Positions 1 to 6,789 of a stretch of DNA of 12,755 nt are shown piece after piece. The position numbers and the translations under genes are program-made. Origin of the DNA: Methylococcaceae bacterium. Lineage in GTDB: Bacteria; Pseudomonadota; Gammaproteobacteria; Methylococcales; UBA1147. The notes beneath the pieces were generated by a model. That model made no database searches and was not told where the DNA came from. It worked only from the letters and a program-made list of their open reading frames with translations. How positions within the stretch are numbered: the stretch's first letter is position 1; every line of letters begins with the position of its first letter. The stretch lies in assembly GCA_022616595.1 (NCBI GenBank), contig JAKEEL010000126.1, positions 1 through 12,755 of the forward strand. Reading direction: 5' to 3'.

Positions 1-392
1 TTGAACTGGACTCTTCGAAATCGTTCAGTGTGACGGATGCGGGTAGTGGATATGGGCTCACGAACACGTCGACGTTGTTATCGGTTTCAACTCTGGACGT
101 GAGCACCTCCACCAACGCGACCCTGGCCATCAAGATCGTCGATGCGGCACTTTCCACGGTGGACGACCAAAGGTCCGCGTTCGGTGGTCTGCAGAACCGC
201 TTCACGTCAACCATCAACAGCCTGCAGACCAGCGCCGAGAATCTGAGTGCGGCGCGGTCGCGAATCCGGGATGCGGATTTTGCTCAGGAGACCGCAAACC
301 TGACGCGGAACCAGATCCTGCAACAGGCCGGCACCGCGATTCTGGCTCAGGCTAACTCGATTCAGCAGAGCGTCCTGTCCTTGCTCCAGTAA
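1..392 (+). CDS. fliC: Flagellin, C-terminal part (5' end outside the window)
   Basis: This is the 3' end of a flagellin gene; the reading frame is open from base 3 and the start lies upstream of the window. Flagellin is exported by the flagellar type III apparatus and polymerises into the filament. The visible 129 residues hold the last of the variable domain followed by the conserved C-terminal D1/D0 helices: GLQNRF, ENLSAARSRIRDADFA and the hydrophobic heptad tail ending QQSVLSLLQ. The arginine-rich RSRIRDADFA segment and the Q/L-rich end are hallmarks of the family. FlaG, FliD, FliS and FliT genes follow, the standard order of a filament cluster. Whether other flagellin copies sit upstream cannot be seen. 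The family call is firm; fliC rather than fla/hag naming is convention. Confidence 0.95.
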   Translation, partial: ELDSSKSFSVTDAGSGYGLTNTSTLLSVSTLDVSTSTNATLAIKIVDAALSTVDDQRSAFGGLQNRFTSTINSLQTSAENLSAARSRIRDADFAQETANLTRNQILQQAGTAILAQANSIQQSVLSLLQ

Positions 393-413
393 TCGCAGTC
401 GATCCTTTTTGAT

Positions 414-460
414 TTCTTGGAAGAGCGCGATACCAGGGACGGTTTTTGCTCTTCCGGGGA
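414..460 (+). terminator. Long hairpin after the flagellin gene, possible terminator or mRNA 3' stabiliser
   Basis: Bases 419-426 (GGAAGAGC) pair perfectly with 448-455 (GCTCTTCC). The stem extends outward through 414-418 with 456-460 by G-U and Watson-Crick pairs to about 13 base pairs. The loop is 21 bases. It begins 21 bases after the flagellin stop codon. There is no T-run after the stem; a T-run lies inside the loop (443-447) and another before the stem (405-409). It is therefore not a textbook Rho-independent terminator. It could stabilise the abundant flagellin mRNA or separate flagellin from flaG expression. The pairing is seen; the role is inferred. Confidence 0.45.
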
Positions 461-538
461 TCGATCGTGTCTCGCGGACCAATCATCGTAAAAATCCGGT
501 CATCTGAATTTCCAGCGAAGCTTGGCACGACTCTACAT

Positions 539-544
539 AGGTGA
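539..544 (+). promoter_or_regulatory. Ribosome binding site that decides the flaG start
   Basis: AGGTGA lies five bases before the ATG at 550. An upstream in-frame GTG at 541 falls inside this Shine-Dalgarno sequence, so it cannot use it. The ATG at 550 is therefore the better start. Confidence 0.7.
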
Positions 545-549
545 ATGAA

Positions 550-939
550 ATGGCGCTAGAAATCGGCTTCCAGACCATTCCGGCTTCGGCGATGAGTTCG
601 GTAAAAATTACCCGCTTCCACGGAACCGGGCTGCCAAATAGTTCAGACGAACCGAAATCAACCGGTTTCGAAAAAGCTCCTGACAATCAACAGAAGAACC
701 CGGAGACGGAGGCAACCGATCTGAAAGATACCGTGTTGCAAATCAATGAAGCCATTCAGGCAGTGCGGCGGGAGTTGCATTTCAGTGTGGATGAGGCAAG
801 CGGTCGCGTGGTTGTTAAAGTAGTAAATGCCGAAAATGGCGAAACGATCCGGCAGATTCCTTCCGAAGAGTTGCTGGAACTGGCCAGACATTTTAAAGAG
901 GGCGGGACGGAAGGGCGCCTGCTCAAGGTGATTGCTTAG
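550..939 (+). CDS. flaG: FlaG family flagellar protein
   Basis: A 129-residue FlaG-like protein, a cytoplasmic or filament-associated factor that in pseudomonads and vibrios lies between flagellin and fliD and influences filament length. The first ~45 residues are variable and polar. The conserved FlaG core fills the C-terminal two thirds: a helix (about residues 58-73, INEAIQAVRREL), then the strands FSVDEASGRVVVKVVNAENGE and the signature TIRQIPSEELLELA. Length is typical for the family. The start is taken at ATG 550 because a good Shine-Dalgarno sequence precedes it. It sits between flagellin and fliD on the same strand, with 92 bases to fliD. The exact biochemical role of FlaG is not well defined even in model species. 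Confidence 0.9.
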   Translation: MALEIGFQTIPASAMSSVKITRFHGTGLPNSSDEPKSTGFEKAPDNQQKNPETEATDLKDTVLQINEAIQAVRRELHFSVDEASGRVVVKVVNAENGETIRQIPSEELLELARHFKEGGTEGRLLKVIA

Positions 940-1031
940 ACTCAGGCCAGAATTTCCTGAATCATCGAACGCCCTGATTTTCGTTCTTGACTATTTTCTT
1001 TTGCACAGATTTTTAATCAGAGGATCCTGAA

Positions 1032-3062
1032 ATGCCTGGCATATCATCTTTGGGGATCGGATCCGGACTGGACCTTGCCGGATTGGTGCAGAAGCTGGTT
1101 GCCGCCGAAGGTCAGGCGGCGAGCGCTAGATTCGACCGGCGCGAAGCGAAATTTCAGGCTGAACTTTCGGCGCTCGGGCTTTTCAAGAGTGCGCTTTCCG
1201 ATTTCAAGTCGGCGCAGCAGGAGCTGTTGTCCATTACTGATTTTCAAACGATTTCCGCTGAATCGGGGGACAGCGACCTGTATACCGTCACGGCGGACAC
1301 CGATGCCCGAGTCGGGCAGCATAGCATCGAAATTCAGAGCCTTGCCCGCTCGCAAAAGCTCGCTTCAAAAGCCTTTGCAAGCGATGCCGATGTTGTCGGC
1401 AGCGGTACATTAACGTTTCGTTTCGGAACTTACGACAGCGGCACGAATACCTTCAGCGCGAATGCCCAGAAAGCCATTCAGACCGTCAATATCGATCCGG
1501 CGAACAACACCCTTTCCGGAATTCGCGATGCGGTCAATGACGCGGATATCGGTGTCCGCGCATCGATCGTAGACGACGGTACCGGTCACCGGCTGGTATT
1601 TTCGTCGGTCGATACGGGAGCCGAAAACAGCCTTGAAATCATTGTCGGAAGCGATCTGGACGGCAATAACCAAGACGATGCCGGATTGTCTCAACTGGCC
1701 TACGATCCGACCGCCGCGGGATCCGGCAGCGGGAAGAATCTGACGGAAACGGTTGCCGCGGCGGACGCGAAGCTTGTCGTGGATGGCCTGACAATCACAC
1801 GCTCGGAAAATATCGTTGAAGGCGTTATTCAAGGTATCACTTTTAACCTGAAATCGGCCGCTCCGGGGACCACGACCGATTTGACGATCACGAAGGAATC
1901 GGCAGCGGTCACGAACAAGGTTAAACAGTTCGTTGATGATTTTAATACATTGATCGACAGCCTCGATGATTTAAGCCATTACAATGCCGACACGGGCCAG
2001 GCGGGACCGTTGTTTGGCGATTCTTCGCTTCGGGGCATCGAATCCAGGATTCGCAACCTCCTGACCAATGCGGTTAGCGGTTTGAGCGGCGCAGTGGTTT
2101 CGCTGGCCGATATTGGCATTACAACGGAAAAGGATGGCACGTTGAAGCTGGATAGCTCGAAATTGCAAGCCGCGGTGGATACGGATCCGGATGCGGTGGC
2201 CCGGCTTTTTTCCGAATCCGGGACGGTCCCGGATTCCCTGCTGCGCTTCTCGGGGTCGGAAAACCAAAGCATCCCCGGTAACTACGCGATTAATATCACC
2301 CAATTGGCCACGCAGGGTGCCTATTCAGGCGCTGCAGCCGGCGCATTTCCGCTCACCTTGGACAGCACCAACGATACCCTGGGCATCAAGGTGGATGGTG
2401 TCGATTCGGCGACCATTCATTTGAGTCAGGGTTCCTACAACACCGGCGCTGAACTCGCGACTGAATTACAGCAAAAAATAAACAGCGACCTCAGCTTAGC
2501 GGCCGCGGGTGTCAGTGTTGCGGTAACTTTCCAGTCGGGGAAGTTTCTGATTACGTCGGATCGTTTCGGAAGCGCATCCACGGTGGAAATTACTTCGGTT
2601 GGAGCGGCTTCGGCCGCGACTTTGGGCCTTTCCGCCGGGGCTGGAACAGCCGGGGTCGATGTGGCCGGCACGATTGGCGGTCTCCAGGCAAGCGGCACTG
2701 GACAAACCTTGACCGGGACGGGCAATGCCTCTGGAATCTCGATCGAGGTATTGGGCGGGGCCTTGGGAGATCGCGGTGATCTGTCCTTCGCGCGAGGAAT
2801 CTCCGTTACGCTGGATGACTTGATCGATGGCATACTCGATACCGGCAGTATCATTGATTCAAAGATCAACAATCTGAATGACAGAATAGAAGACATCGGG
2901 GAACATCGCGCCGAACAGAGTCGGCGCCTGTCGTCGTATCAGGCTCGCCTGGTTTCCCAGTTTACGGCACTGGATACTTTAATAAGCCAGCTGCAAACCA
3001 CGAATACTTTTTTGACCCAGCAGTTATCGAATCTGCCTGGTTTTGGCAAACGCGACAATTAA
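1032..3062 (+). CDS. fliD: Flagellar filament capping protein FliD (HAP2), long form
   Basis: FliD forms the cap at the filament tip that folds incoming flagellin, and often acts as an adhesin. The 676-residue product opens with the FliD N-terminal signature (SSLGIGSGLDLAGLVQKLV, residues ~4-22) and a helical D0/D1 region to about residue 110. A flagellin_IN-like segment follows near 137-197. A second hook/flagellin_IN-like repeat occurs around 413-515 (YAINITQLA, then IKVDGVDSATIHLSQG). The last ~70 residues form the usual amphipathic C-terminal helix (SKINNLNDRIEDIGEHRAEQ to TFLTQQL). It is much longer than the ~470-residue enterobacterial protein and fits the long ~660-residue class known from vibrios. 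The start is supported by AGAGGA at 1019-1024, seven bases before the ATG. FliS and FliT genes follow. The 92-base gap before it shows only weak inverted repeats and no convincing sigma-28 promoter. Confidence 0.95.
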   Translation: MPGISSLGIGSGLDLAGLVQKLVAAEGQAASARFDRREAKFQAELSALGLFKSALSDFKSAQQELLSITDFQTISAESGDSDLYTVTADTDARVGQHSIEIQSLARSQKLASKAFASDADVVGSGTLTFRFGTYDSGTNTFSANAQKAIQTVNIDPANNTLSGIRDAVNDADIGVRASIVDDGTGHRLVFSSVDTGAENSLEIIVGSDLDGNNQDDAGLSQLAYDPTAAGSGSGKNLTETVAAADAKLVVDGLTITRSENIVEGVIQGITFNLKSAAPGTTTDLTITKESAAVTNKVKQFVDDFNTLIDSLDDLSHYNADTGQAGPLFGDSSLRGIESRIRNLLTNAVSGLSGAVVSLADIGITTEKDGTLKLDSSKLQAAVDTDPDAVARLFSESGTVPDSLLRFSGSENQSIPGNYAINITQLATQGAYSGAAAGAFPLTLDSTNDTLGIKVDGVDSATIHLSQGSYNTGAELATELQQKINSDLSLAAAGVSVAVTFQSGKFLITSDRFGSASTVEITSVGAASAATLGLSAGAGTAGVDVAGTIGGLQASGTGQTLTGTGNASGISIEVLGGALGDRGDLSFARGISVTLDDLIDGILDTGSIIDSKINNLNDRIEDIGEHRAEQSRRLSSYQARLVSQFTALDTLISQLQTTNTFLTQQLSNLPGFGKRDN

Positions 3063-3127
3063 ACAATTCGATTTCGAACATGAAGCAATCGGTTTCCCAA
3101 ATTTAGATAAGCAAAAGGTGGCGACGT

Positions 3128-3559
3128 ATGAATTCAGGAATTGGACAGGGTGCGCAACATTACCGGCAAGTGGCGGTTCACAGCGGTGTGGCGAGCGCCG
3201 GTCCACACCGATTGATCCAGATGCTCTTGGCGGGAGCGTTGGAGAAGCTGGCTGTTGCCAAAGGGAATATGGAGCGCCGCGAAGTTGCTGAAAAGGGCCG
3301 AAATATAGGCCTCGCGATTTCCATAATCGATGGCCTGAAAGGCAGTCTGGATCATGAAAAAGGGGGTGAGATCGCACAAAATCTCGAAGGATTGTATGAA
3401 TATATGGGGTACACCCTGGTACAAGCGAATGCCGATAACGAATCGGCCAAGCTGGATGAAGTGTCTGGGCTGTTACTTAAGATTAAGGGTGCCTGGGATA
3501 CGATTCCGGAGGAATTTCAGAAAATTGCAATGTATAGCGAAGAAGGTAAGGTATTATGA
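3128..3559 (+). CDS. fliS: Flagellar export chaperone FliS
   Basis: FliS is a small all-helical cytosolic chaperone that binds the C-terminal helices of flagellin, prevents premature polymerisation and delivers it to the export gate. The 143-residue product shows the family pattern: an N-terminal YRQVAV segment, PHRLIQMLLAGALEKLAVAKGNM (about 27-49), then NIGLAISIIDGLKGSLDHEKGGEIAQNLEGLYEYM, and C-terminal helices ending in TIPEEFQKIA. The start has AGGTGG at 3116-3121, six bases upstream. It lies 65 bases after fliD and overlaps the next gene by four bases (ATGA), which indicates translational coupling. The N and C ends are slightly longer than the usual ~130 residues; the family assignment is clear. 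Confidence 0.93.
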   Translation: MNSGIGQGAQHYRQVAVHSGVASAGPHRLIQMLLAGALEKLAVAKGNMERREVAEKGRNIGLAISIIDGLKGSLDHEKGGEIAQNLEGLYEYMGYTLVQANADNESAKLDEVSGLLLKIKGAWDTIPEEFQKIAMYSEEGKVL

Positions 3560-3867
3560 ACGAAGACAAGCCGGACGATTTTCAGACCATCATTTCAATC
3601 AGTGAACAAATGCTCGAGCACGCCCGTCAGGAACGCTGGGATGACGTGACGATCTGTGAACGGGAACGCAAAAAGCTGCTGGCCGAATTTTTCTCCAAGC
3701 CATTGAACGTGCGGAAAGCGAATCTATCCGCGGGAATTCGGATCATTCTGGAAAAAGACCGCGAAATCGTTCGACTCGGTGCAGCCAAACGGGATAAGCT
3801 GCGCAAAGCACTGCAAAAATTCAATCAGCGGAAAGACGCGCTCGAAGCTTATTCCGCGGCCGGCTGA
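3556..3867 (+). CDS. fliT: FliT-like flagellar chaperone
   Basis: A 103-residue, charged, predicted all-helical protein with the FliT pattern: ISEQMLEHARQERWDDV (about 15-31), followed by an ERERKKLLAEFF helix and a C-terminal lysine/arginine-rich helix. In enteric bacteria FliT is the chaperone of FliD and also inhibits the FlhDC regulator. Whether the second activity exists here cannot be told. Its ATG overlaps the fliS stop (ATGA), and purine-rich AGAAGGT/AAGGT at 3541-3552 can serve as the ribosome binding site. Sequence conservation in this family is low, so the call rests on length, the helix pattern, the tryptophan position and location as the last gene of a flagellin-flaG-fliD-fliS cluster. 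Confidence 0.75.
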   Translation: MNEDKPDDFQTIISISEQMLEHARQERWDDVTICERERKKLLAEFFSKPLNVRKANLSAGIRIILEKDREIVRLGAAKRDKLRKALQKFNQRKDALEAYSAAG

Positions 3868-3880
3868 TCCCTTGTCGGTC

Positions 3881-3901
3881 TTGCTGTCAACAGCCAATTT
3901 T
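3881..3901 (+). terminator. Weak terminator-like hairpin after fliT, in a convergent gap
   Basis: The 114-base gap 3868-3981 lies between convergent fliT and ypjD. TTGCTG at 3881-3886 pairs with CAG-C-CAA at 3891-3897 (one bulged C, loop TCAA), and TTTT follows at 3898-3901. This is a short, marginal Rho-independent terminator for the flagellar operon. A second small stem, GCCG/CGGC (3906-3909 with 3915-3918), lies just downstream. No stronger terminator for either gene is visible. Confidence 0.3.
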
Positions 3902-3981
3902 CCAAGCCGGAGGTCGGCGGGGGTTTCATGATTCCGGCGTATCTGAACTCGGTCGGATGGGCGAGCGCAATATTTAGACCG

Positions 3982-4815
3982 CTAAAAGGTCCAGGTTTTG
4001 TGCAGGATAATTTCGAGTACCATTTTGCTGCCGAAGTAGGCCAGCATGAGCGAAATAAACCCGCCCAGCGTCCAGCGGATCGCGGTCTGCCCGCGCCAAC
4101 CGAACACCATCCTTCCGATAAGCAGCACTAGAAACAAAATCCAGGCAAACATTGACAGTACGGTCTTGTGAGCCAAGTGTTGTGCAAACAGATCCTGAAC
4201 GAACAACAGGCCGCTGGCAAGGGAAATGGTCAATAACAGAAGTCCGGCGCCAATCATCTGAAACAACAGGGATTCCATCGTCTGCAACGGAGGGAAGGAG
4301 CTTATGAAAGGGTTGCTCCTATGGTGATGAAGTTGCCGATCCTGAAAGGCTAGAAGGACCGCCTGAATCGCAGCGATATTCAAGATACTGTAGGCCAGGA
4401 TGGATGACAAAATGTGAATGTCCATTCCGACGCTGGTCTCCCGGATGATATGCATTTGTTGAGGCAGGCTCAACTTACAGGTCTGGATCAACGCCGCCAG
4501 AGGAAAAATCACGATTCCGAGCTTTTCGACCGGTTTGCCCAAGGCCGTCGTGAATACGATAACGACAATCAACAATACCACGAGCGACGCGCTGCTCATG
4601 AAGCTGAAATTCATTCCCTGCCTGTTCCAGAAGTCTTCCGACAGCGATGCGGCGTGCAATACTGCCGCGATTCCCGCGGGTAACAGAAAGTGCAAAGGCT
4701 TCGGTTTTTTGTGTCCGGATTCGGGATGTTTGTTGATAATGGATCGCGACACCAGTACCGTCGCGATGACATAGACCATTATTGAAAGTATGCCGATTAA
4801 GTTAGAATACGCCAA
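3982..4815 (-). CDS. ypjD: YpjD-like inner membrane protein, cytochrome c assembly (CcsA) family
   Basis: A 277-residue polytopic membrane protein with about eight predicted helices, of the CcsA/ResC-like family. It resembles E. coli YpjD, which also lies divergently beside ffh. Visible features include GMDIHILSSILAYSIL with its conserved histidine, and the C-terminal block HKTVLSMFAWILF, GRMVFGWRGQ and LAYFGSKMVLE, close to the YpjD C terminus as I remember it. The tryptophan-rich haem-handling motif of true CcsA is not apparent, so cytochrome c assembly should not be assumed. The start is taken at the TTG at 4815-4813 because AAAGGAGG lies just upstream; the reading frame is open 37 codons further, but that stretch is polar and unlike a membrane N terminus. 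The product then begins MAYSNLIGIL. The function of YpjD itself is poorly defined. Confidence 0.85.
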   Translation of the reverse strand: MAYSNLIGILSIMVYVIATVLVSRSIINKHPESGHKKPKPLHFLLPAGIAAVLHAASLSEDFWNRQGMNFSFMSSASLVVLLIVVIVFTTALGKPVEKLGIVIFPLAALIQTCKLSLPQQMHIIRETSVGMDIHILSSILAYSILNIAAIQAVLLAFQDRQLHHHRSNPFISSFPPLQTMESLLFQMIGAGLLLLTISLASGLLFVQDLFAQHLAHKTVLSMFAWILFLVLLIGRMVFGWRGQTAIRWTLGGFISLMLAYFGSKMVLEIILHKTWTF

Positions 4816-4819
4816 TTGT

Positions 4820-4829
4820 CCCCTCCTTT
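4820..4829 (-). promoter_or_regulatory. Strong Shine-Dalgarno sequence selecting a TTG start for ypjD
   Basis: On the minus strand these bases read AAAGGAGGGG, nearly a full complement to the 16S rRNA tail, with a short spacer before TTG (4815-4813). The strength of this site makes the TTG the preferred start over the ATG codons upstream (4926) or 12 codons downstream (near MVYVI). Confidence 0.75.
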
Positions 4830-4886
4830 GGCTCTTAGTCTGGCATAATGAGTGGTGAAGTTGAAGCACCGGGAGGTTGCTACAGG

Positions 4887-4920
4887 GGTTGCTTATCTCG
4901 TCGACGTGGCGTCGGCAACC
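4887..4920 (+). other. Compound stem-loop in the ypjD-ffh divergent region
   Basis: The 248-base gap 4816-5063 must hold promoters for both divergent genes. Within it GGTTGC (4887-4892) pairs with GCAACC (4915-4920), and inside that CGACG (4902-4906) pairs with CGTCG (4910-4914) around a TGG loop; nine unpaired bases lie on the 5' side. A second copy of GGTTGC at 4875-4880 could compete for the same partner. It could be a leader structure or a protein site, or chance. Only the complementarity is seen. Confidence 0.3.
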
Positions 4921-5000
4921 GAGCATCGCGGGCGGAAGGAACTGGAGCCAACCGGATTTTCAGGCCATTTCTGTTTCCGGTCGAACGATGCAATCCTTTT

Positions 5001-5028
5001 TTGGAATCTGTTATCGATCCCGTATACA
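5001..5028 (+). promoter_or_regulatory. Candidate sigma-70 promoter for ffh
   Basis: TTGGAA at 5001-5006 and TATACA at 5023-5028 are separated by 16 bases, 36 bases before the ffh ATG. Each hexamer matches the consensus at four of six positions and the final T of the -10 box is missing. It is the best pair I could find by eye in this gap, but weak. Confidence 0.25.
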
Positions 5029-5063
5029 AGCGGGATGCTTCGACCAAATGATCCGGGTACGGT

Positions 5064-6422
5064 ATGTTTGACAATCTTAGCGAACGATTAAACGAGACAT
5101 TAAAGAAAATCCGCGGCCAGGGGCGGCTGACCGACGCGAATATTCAAGACACGATGCGCGAGGTTCGGATGGCGCTGCTGGAGGCCGATGTAGCCTTGCC
5201 GGTCGTCCGGGATTTTGTTGAGCATGTCAAGCAAAGAGCGCTCGGACGGGAAGTCCAAAGCAGTTTGACGCCCGGACAGGCGCTCATCAAGATCGTTCGC
5301 GATGAGTTGATTACCCTGATGGGACAGGCCAATCAAGGGTTGAATCTAGCGACTACTCCGCCGGCGGTCATATTGATGGCAGGCTTGCAAGGTTCCGGGA
5401 AGACCACGACAGTTGCCAAGCTCGGGCGCTGGCTGAAAGAAAATCAGAAAAAGAAAGTCGGGGTGGTCAGCGCCGATGTCTATCGTCCTGCGGCCATTCA
5501 ACAATTGAAAACCCTGGCCGCCGAACAGGACCTTGAGTTTCTCCCGAGTGAAGCGAACCAGAATCCGATGGAAATCGCAATCGGGGCTCTGGACAGCGCA
5601 CGCAAGAAATTCCTCGATGTTCTGATTATCGATACCGCGGGTCGTTTGCACATCGACGATGCGATGATGCGCGAAATCAAAGAACTTCATTCGGCCGTCG
5701 ATCCGATAGAAACCTTGTTTGTCGTGGACAGTATGGCTGGTCAGGATGCCGCGAATACCGCGAAGGCATTCAACGAGGCCTTGGCGCTGACCGGGGTAAT
5801 CTTGACCAAAACCGATGGTGACGCACGCGGAGGCGCGGCGCTGTCGGTTCGGCAGGTAACCGGTAAGCCGATCAAATTCATCGGCGTCGGTGAAAAATCG
5901 GATGCGTTGGAACTATTTCATCCGGACCGTATTGCTTCGCGCATATTGGGTATGGGTGACTTGCTGAGTCTGATCGAAGAGGTCGAAAGGAAGGTCGACC
6001 AGAAGCAAGCCGAAAAACTCGCGAAAAAAATCACGAAGGGAAAGGGCTTCGATTTGTCGGATTTCAAGGACCAGATCGTGCAAATGAATAACATGGGCGG
6101 AGTTCAGTCTCTGATGGACAAGCTGCCCGGAATGGGGAATGTGCCACAAAACGTACGTAATCAAGTCGACGACAAGATATTCGGCCGTCTGATTGCGATT
6201 ATCGATTCAATGACTCCGCAGGAACGCCAGTACCCGGCAACCCTGAACGGTTCGCGGAAACGCAGGATTGCAAAGGGGTCCGGGACCCAGATTCAGGATA
6301 TCAATCGCTTGCTCAAGCAACATAAGCAAATGCAGAAGATGATTAAGAAATTCAGCAAGGGCAACATGATGAATATTATGCGGGGTATCAAAGGGAATCT
6401 TCCCGGAAGAATGCCTTTTTGA
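5064..6422 (+). CDS. ffh: Signal recognition particle GTPase Ffh (SRP54)
   Basis: Ffh binds 4.5S RNA and the signal sequences of nascent inner-membrane proteins and docks ribosomes on FtsY. The 452-residue product has the N domain (about 1-90, ALLEADVALPVVRDF), then the G domain with G1 GLQGSGKTTTVAKLG near 107-121, DVYRPAAIQQL, G3 DTAGRL near 190-195, G4 TKTDGDARGG near 248-257 and GVGEKSDALELF. The M domain (about 325-452) contains the methionine-rich signal-binding groove and the RNA-binding signature GSRKRRIAKGSGT. All catalytic motifs look intact and the length matches E. coli Ffh (453). The Shine-Dalgarno region (CGGGTACGG) is weak. It is followed by a 105-base gap and rpsP, the same order as in E. 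coli. Confidence 0.98.
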   Translation: MFDNLSERLNETLKKIRGQGRLTDANIQDTMREVRMALLEADVALPVVRDFVEHVKQRALGREVQSSLTPGQALIKIVRDELITLMGQANQGLNLATTPPAVILMAGLQGSGKTTTVAKLGRWLKENQKKKVGVVSADVYRPAAIQQLKTLAAEQDLEFLPSEANQNPMEIAIGALDSARKKFLDVLIIDTAGRLHIDDAMMREIKELHSAVDPIETLFVVDSMAGQDAANTAKAFNEALALTGVILTKTDGDARGGAALSVRQVTGKPIKFIGVGEKSDALELFHPDRIASRILGMGDLLSLIEEVERKVDQKQAEKLAKKITKGKGFDLSDFKDQIVQMNNMGGVQSLMDKLPGMGNVPQNVRNQVDDKIFGRLIAIIDSMTPQERQYPATLNGSRKRRIAKGSGTQIQDINRLLKQHKQMQKMIKKFSKGNMMNIMRGIKGNLPGRMPF

Positions 6423-6476
6423 CGGCGGACGAAAGCACGGAAGTCCGATTGGCTTTTCTAAAACTTCGCTTTCGCG

Positions 6477-6482
6477 TAGAAT
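6477..6482 (+). promoter_or_regulatory. Candidate -10 box of the rpsP operon promoter
   Basis: TAGAAT preceded by GCG lies 46 bases before the rpsP ATG, in the 105-base gap after ffh. No good -35 hexamer sits at 16-18 bases; TTGGCT at 6449-6454 is 22 bases away. A short stem CGGAC/GTCCG (6426-6430 with 6443-6447) just after the ffh stop may be a weak terminator. An expected promoter for the ribosomal operon makes this plausible, not proven. Confidence 0.3.
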
Positions 6483-6514
6483 GCAGCATTTTTGTTAAAT
6501 TAGAGATTGTTTTT

Positions 6515-6520
6515 AAGAGG
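6515..6520 (+). promoter_or_regulatory. Ribosome binding site that decides the rpsP start
   Basis: AAGAGG lies seven bases before the ATG at 6528. The frame is open upstream to a TTG at 6507, but that codon lies ahead of this site, and S16 proteins begin MVTIRL, so 6528 is the start. Confidence 0.85.
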
Positions 6521-6527
6521 AATATTC

Positions 6528-6779
6528 ATGGTAACCATTCGATTGTCCCGGGGCGGCGCGAAAAAACGGCCGTTTTATCATTTGGTTGTTGCCGATAGCA
6601 GGAGTCGCCGGGACGGACGATACATCGAACGGGTCGGATTTTTCAACCCGATTGCAAAGGGAGGCGAAGAGCGATTGCGACTGAATGACGAACGCATTGA
6701 ATACTGGAGATCACAGGGTGCCCAGTTGACCGAGCGGGTCGCCAGCCTGATCAAGCAATCCAAAAAAACGGCCGGCTGA
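6528..6779 (+). CDS. rpsP: 30S ribosomal protein bS16
   Basis: S16 is a primary-binding protein of the 30S body needed for early small-subunit assembly. The 83-residue product begins MVTIRLSRGGAKKRPFYHL and carries the family block VVADSRSRRDGRYIERVGFFNP, then ERIEYWRSQGAQLTERV, at nearly the same length as E. coli S16 (82). It is the first gene of the conserved rpsP-rimM-trmD-rplS operon, with rimM 10 bases downstream. Nothing is unusual in the protein. Confidence 0.98.
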   Translation: MVTIRLSRGGAKKRPFYHLVVADSRSRRDGRYIERVGFFNPIAKGGEERLRLNDERIEYWRSQGAQLTERVASLIKQSKKTAG

Positions 6780-6789
6780 TTGCACAGGA

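Noticed and set aside
522..540. Sigma-54-like -24 element TTGGCACG before flaG
   Set aside because: The -12 GC is absent at the right spacing, and the start of transcription would fall at about 548, beyond the flaG ribosome binding site.
3060..3092. Sigma-28-like TAAACAAT ... GCAATCGG before fliS
   Set aside because: The two parts are 17 bases apart, not the expected 11, and the first overlaps the fliD stop codon.
4414..4774. Plus-strand ORFs opposite ypjD
   Set aside because: The opposite strand encodes a clear membrane protein with family motifs; these frames are its antisense shadows.
4848..5091. Overlapping plus-strand ORFs of 64-79 codons in the ypjD-ffh gap
   Set aside because: Three frames are open at once in this stretch, none has a convincing ribosome binding site or recognisable sequence, and promoters must lie here.
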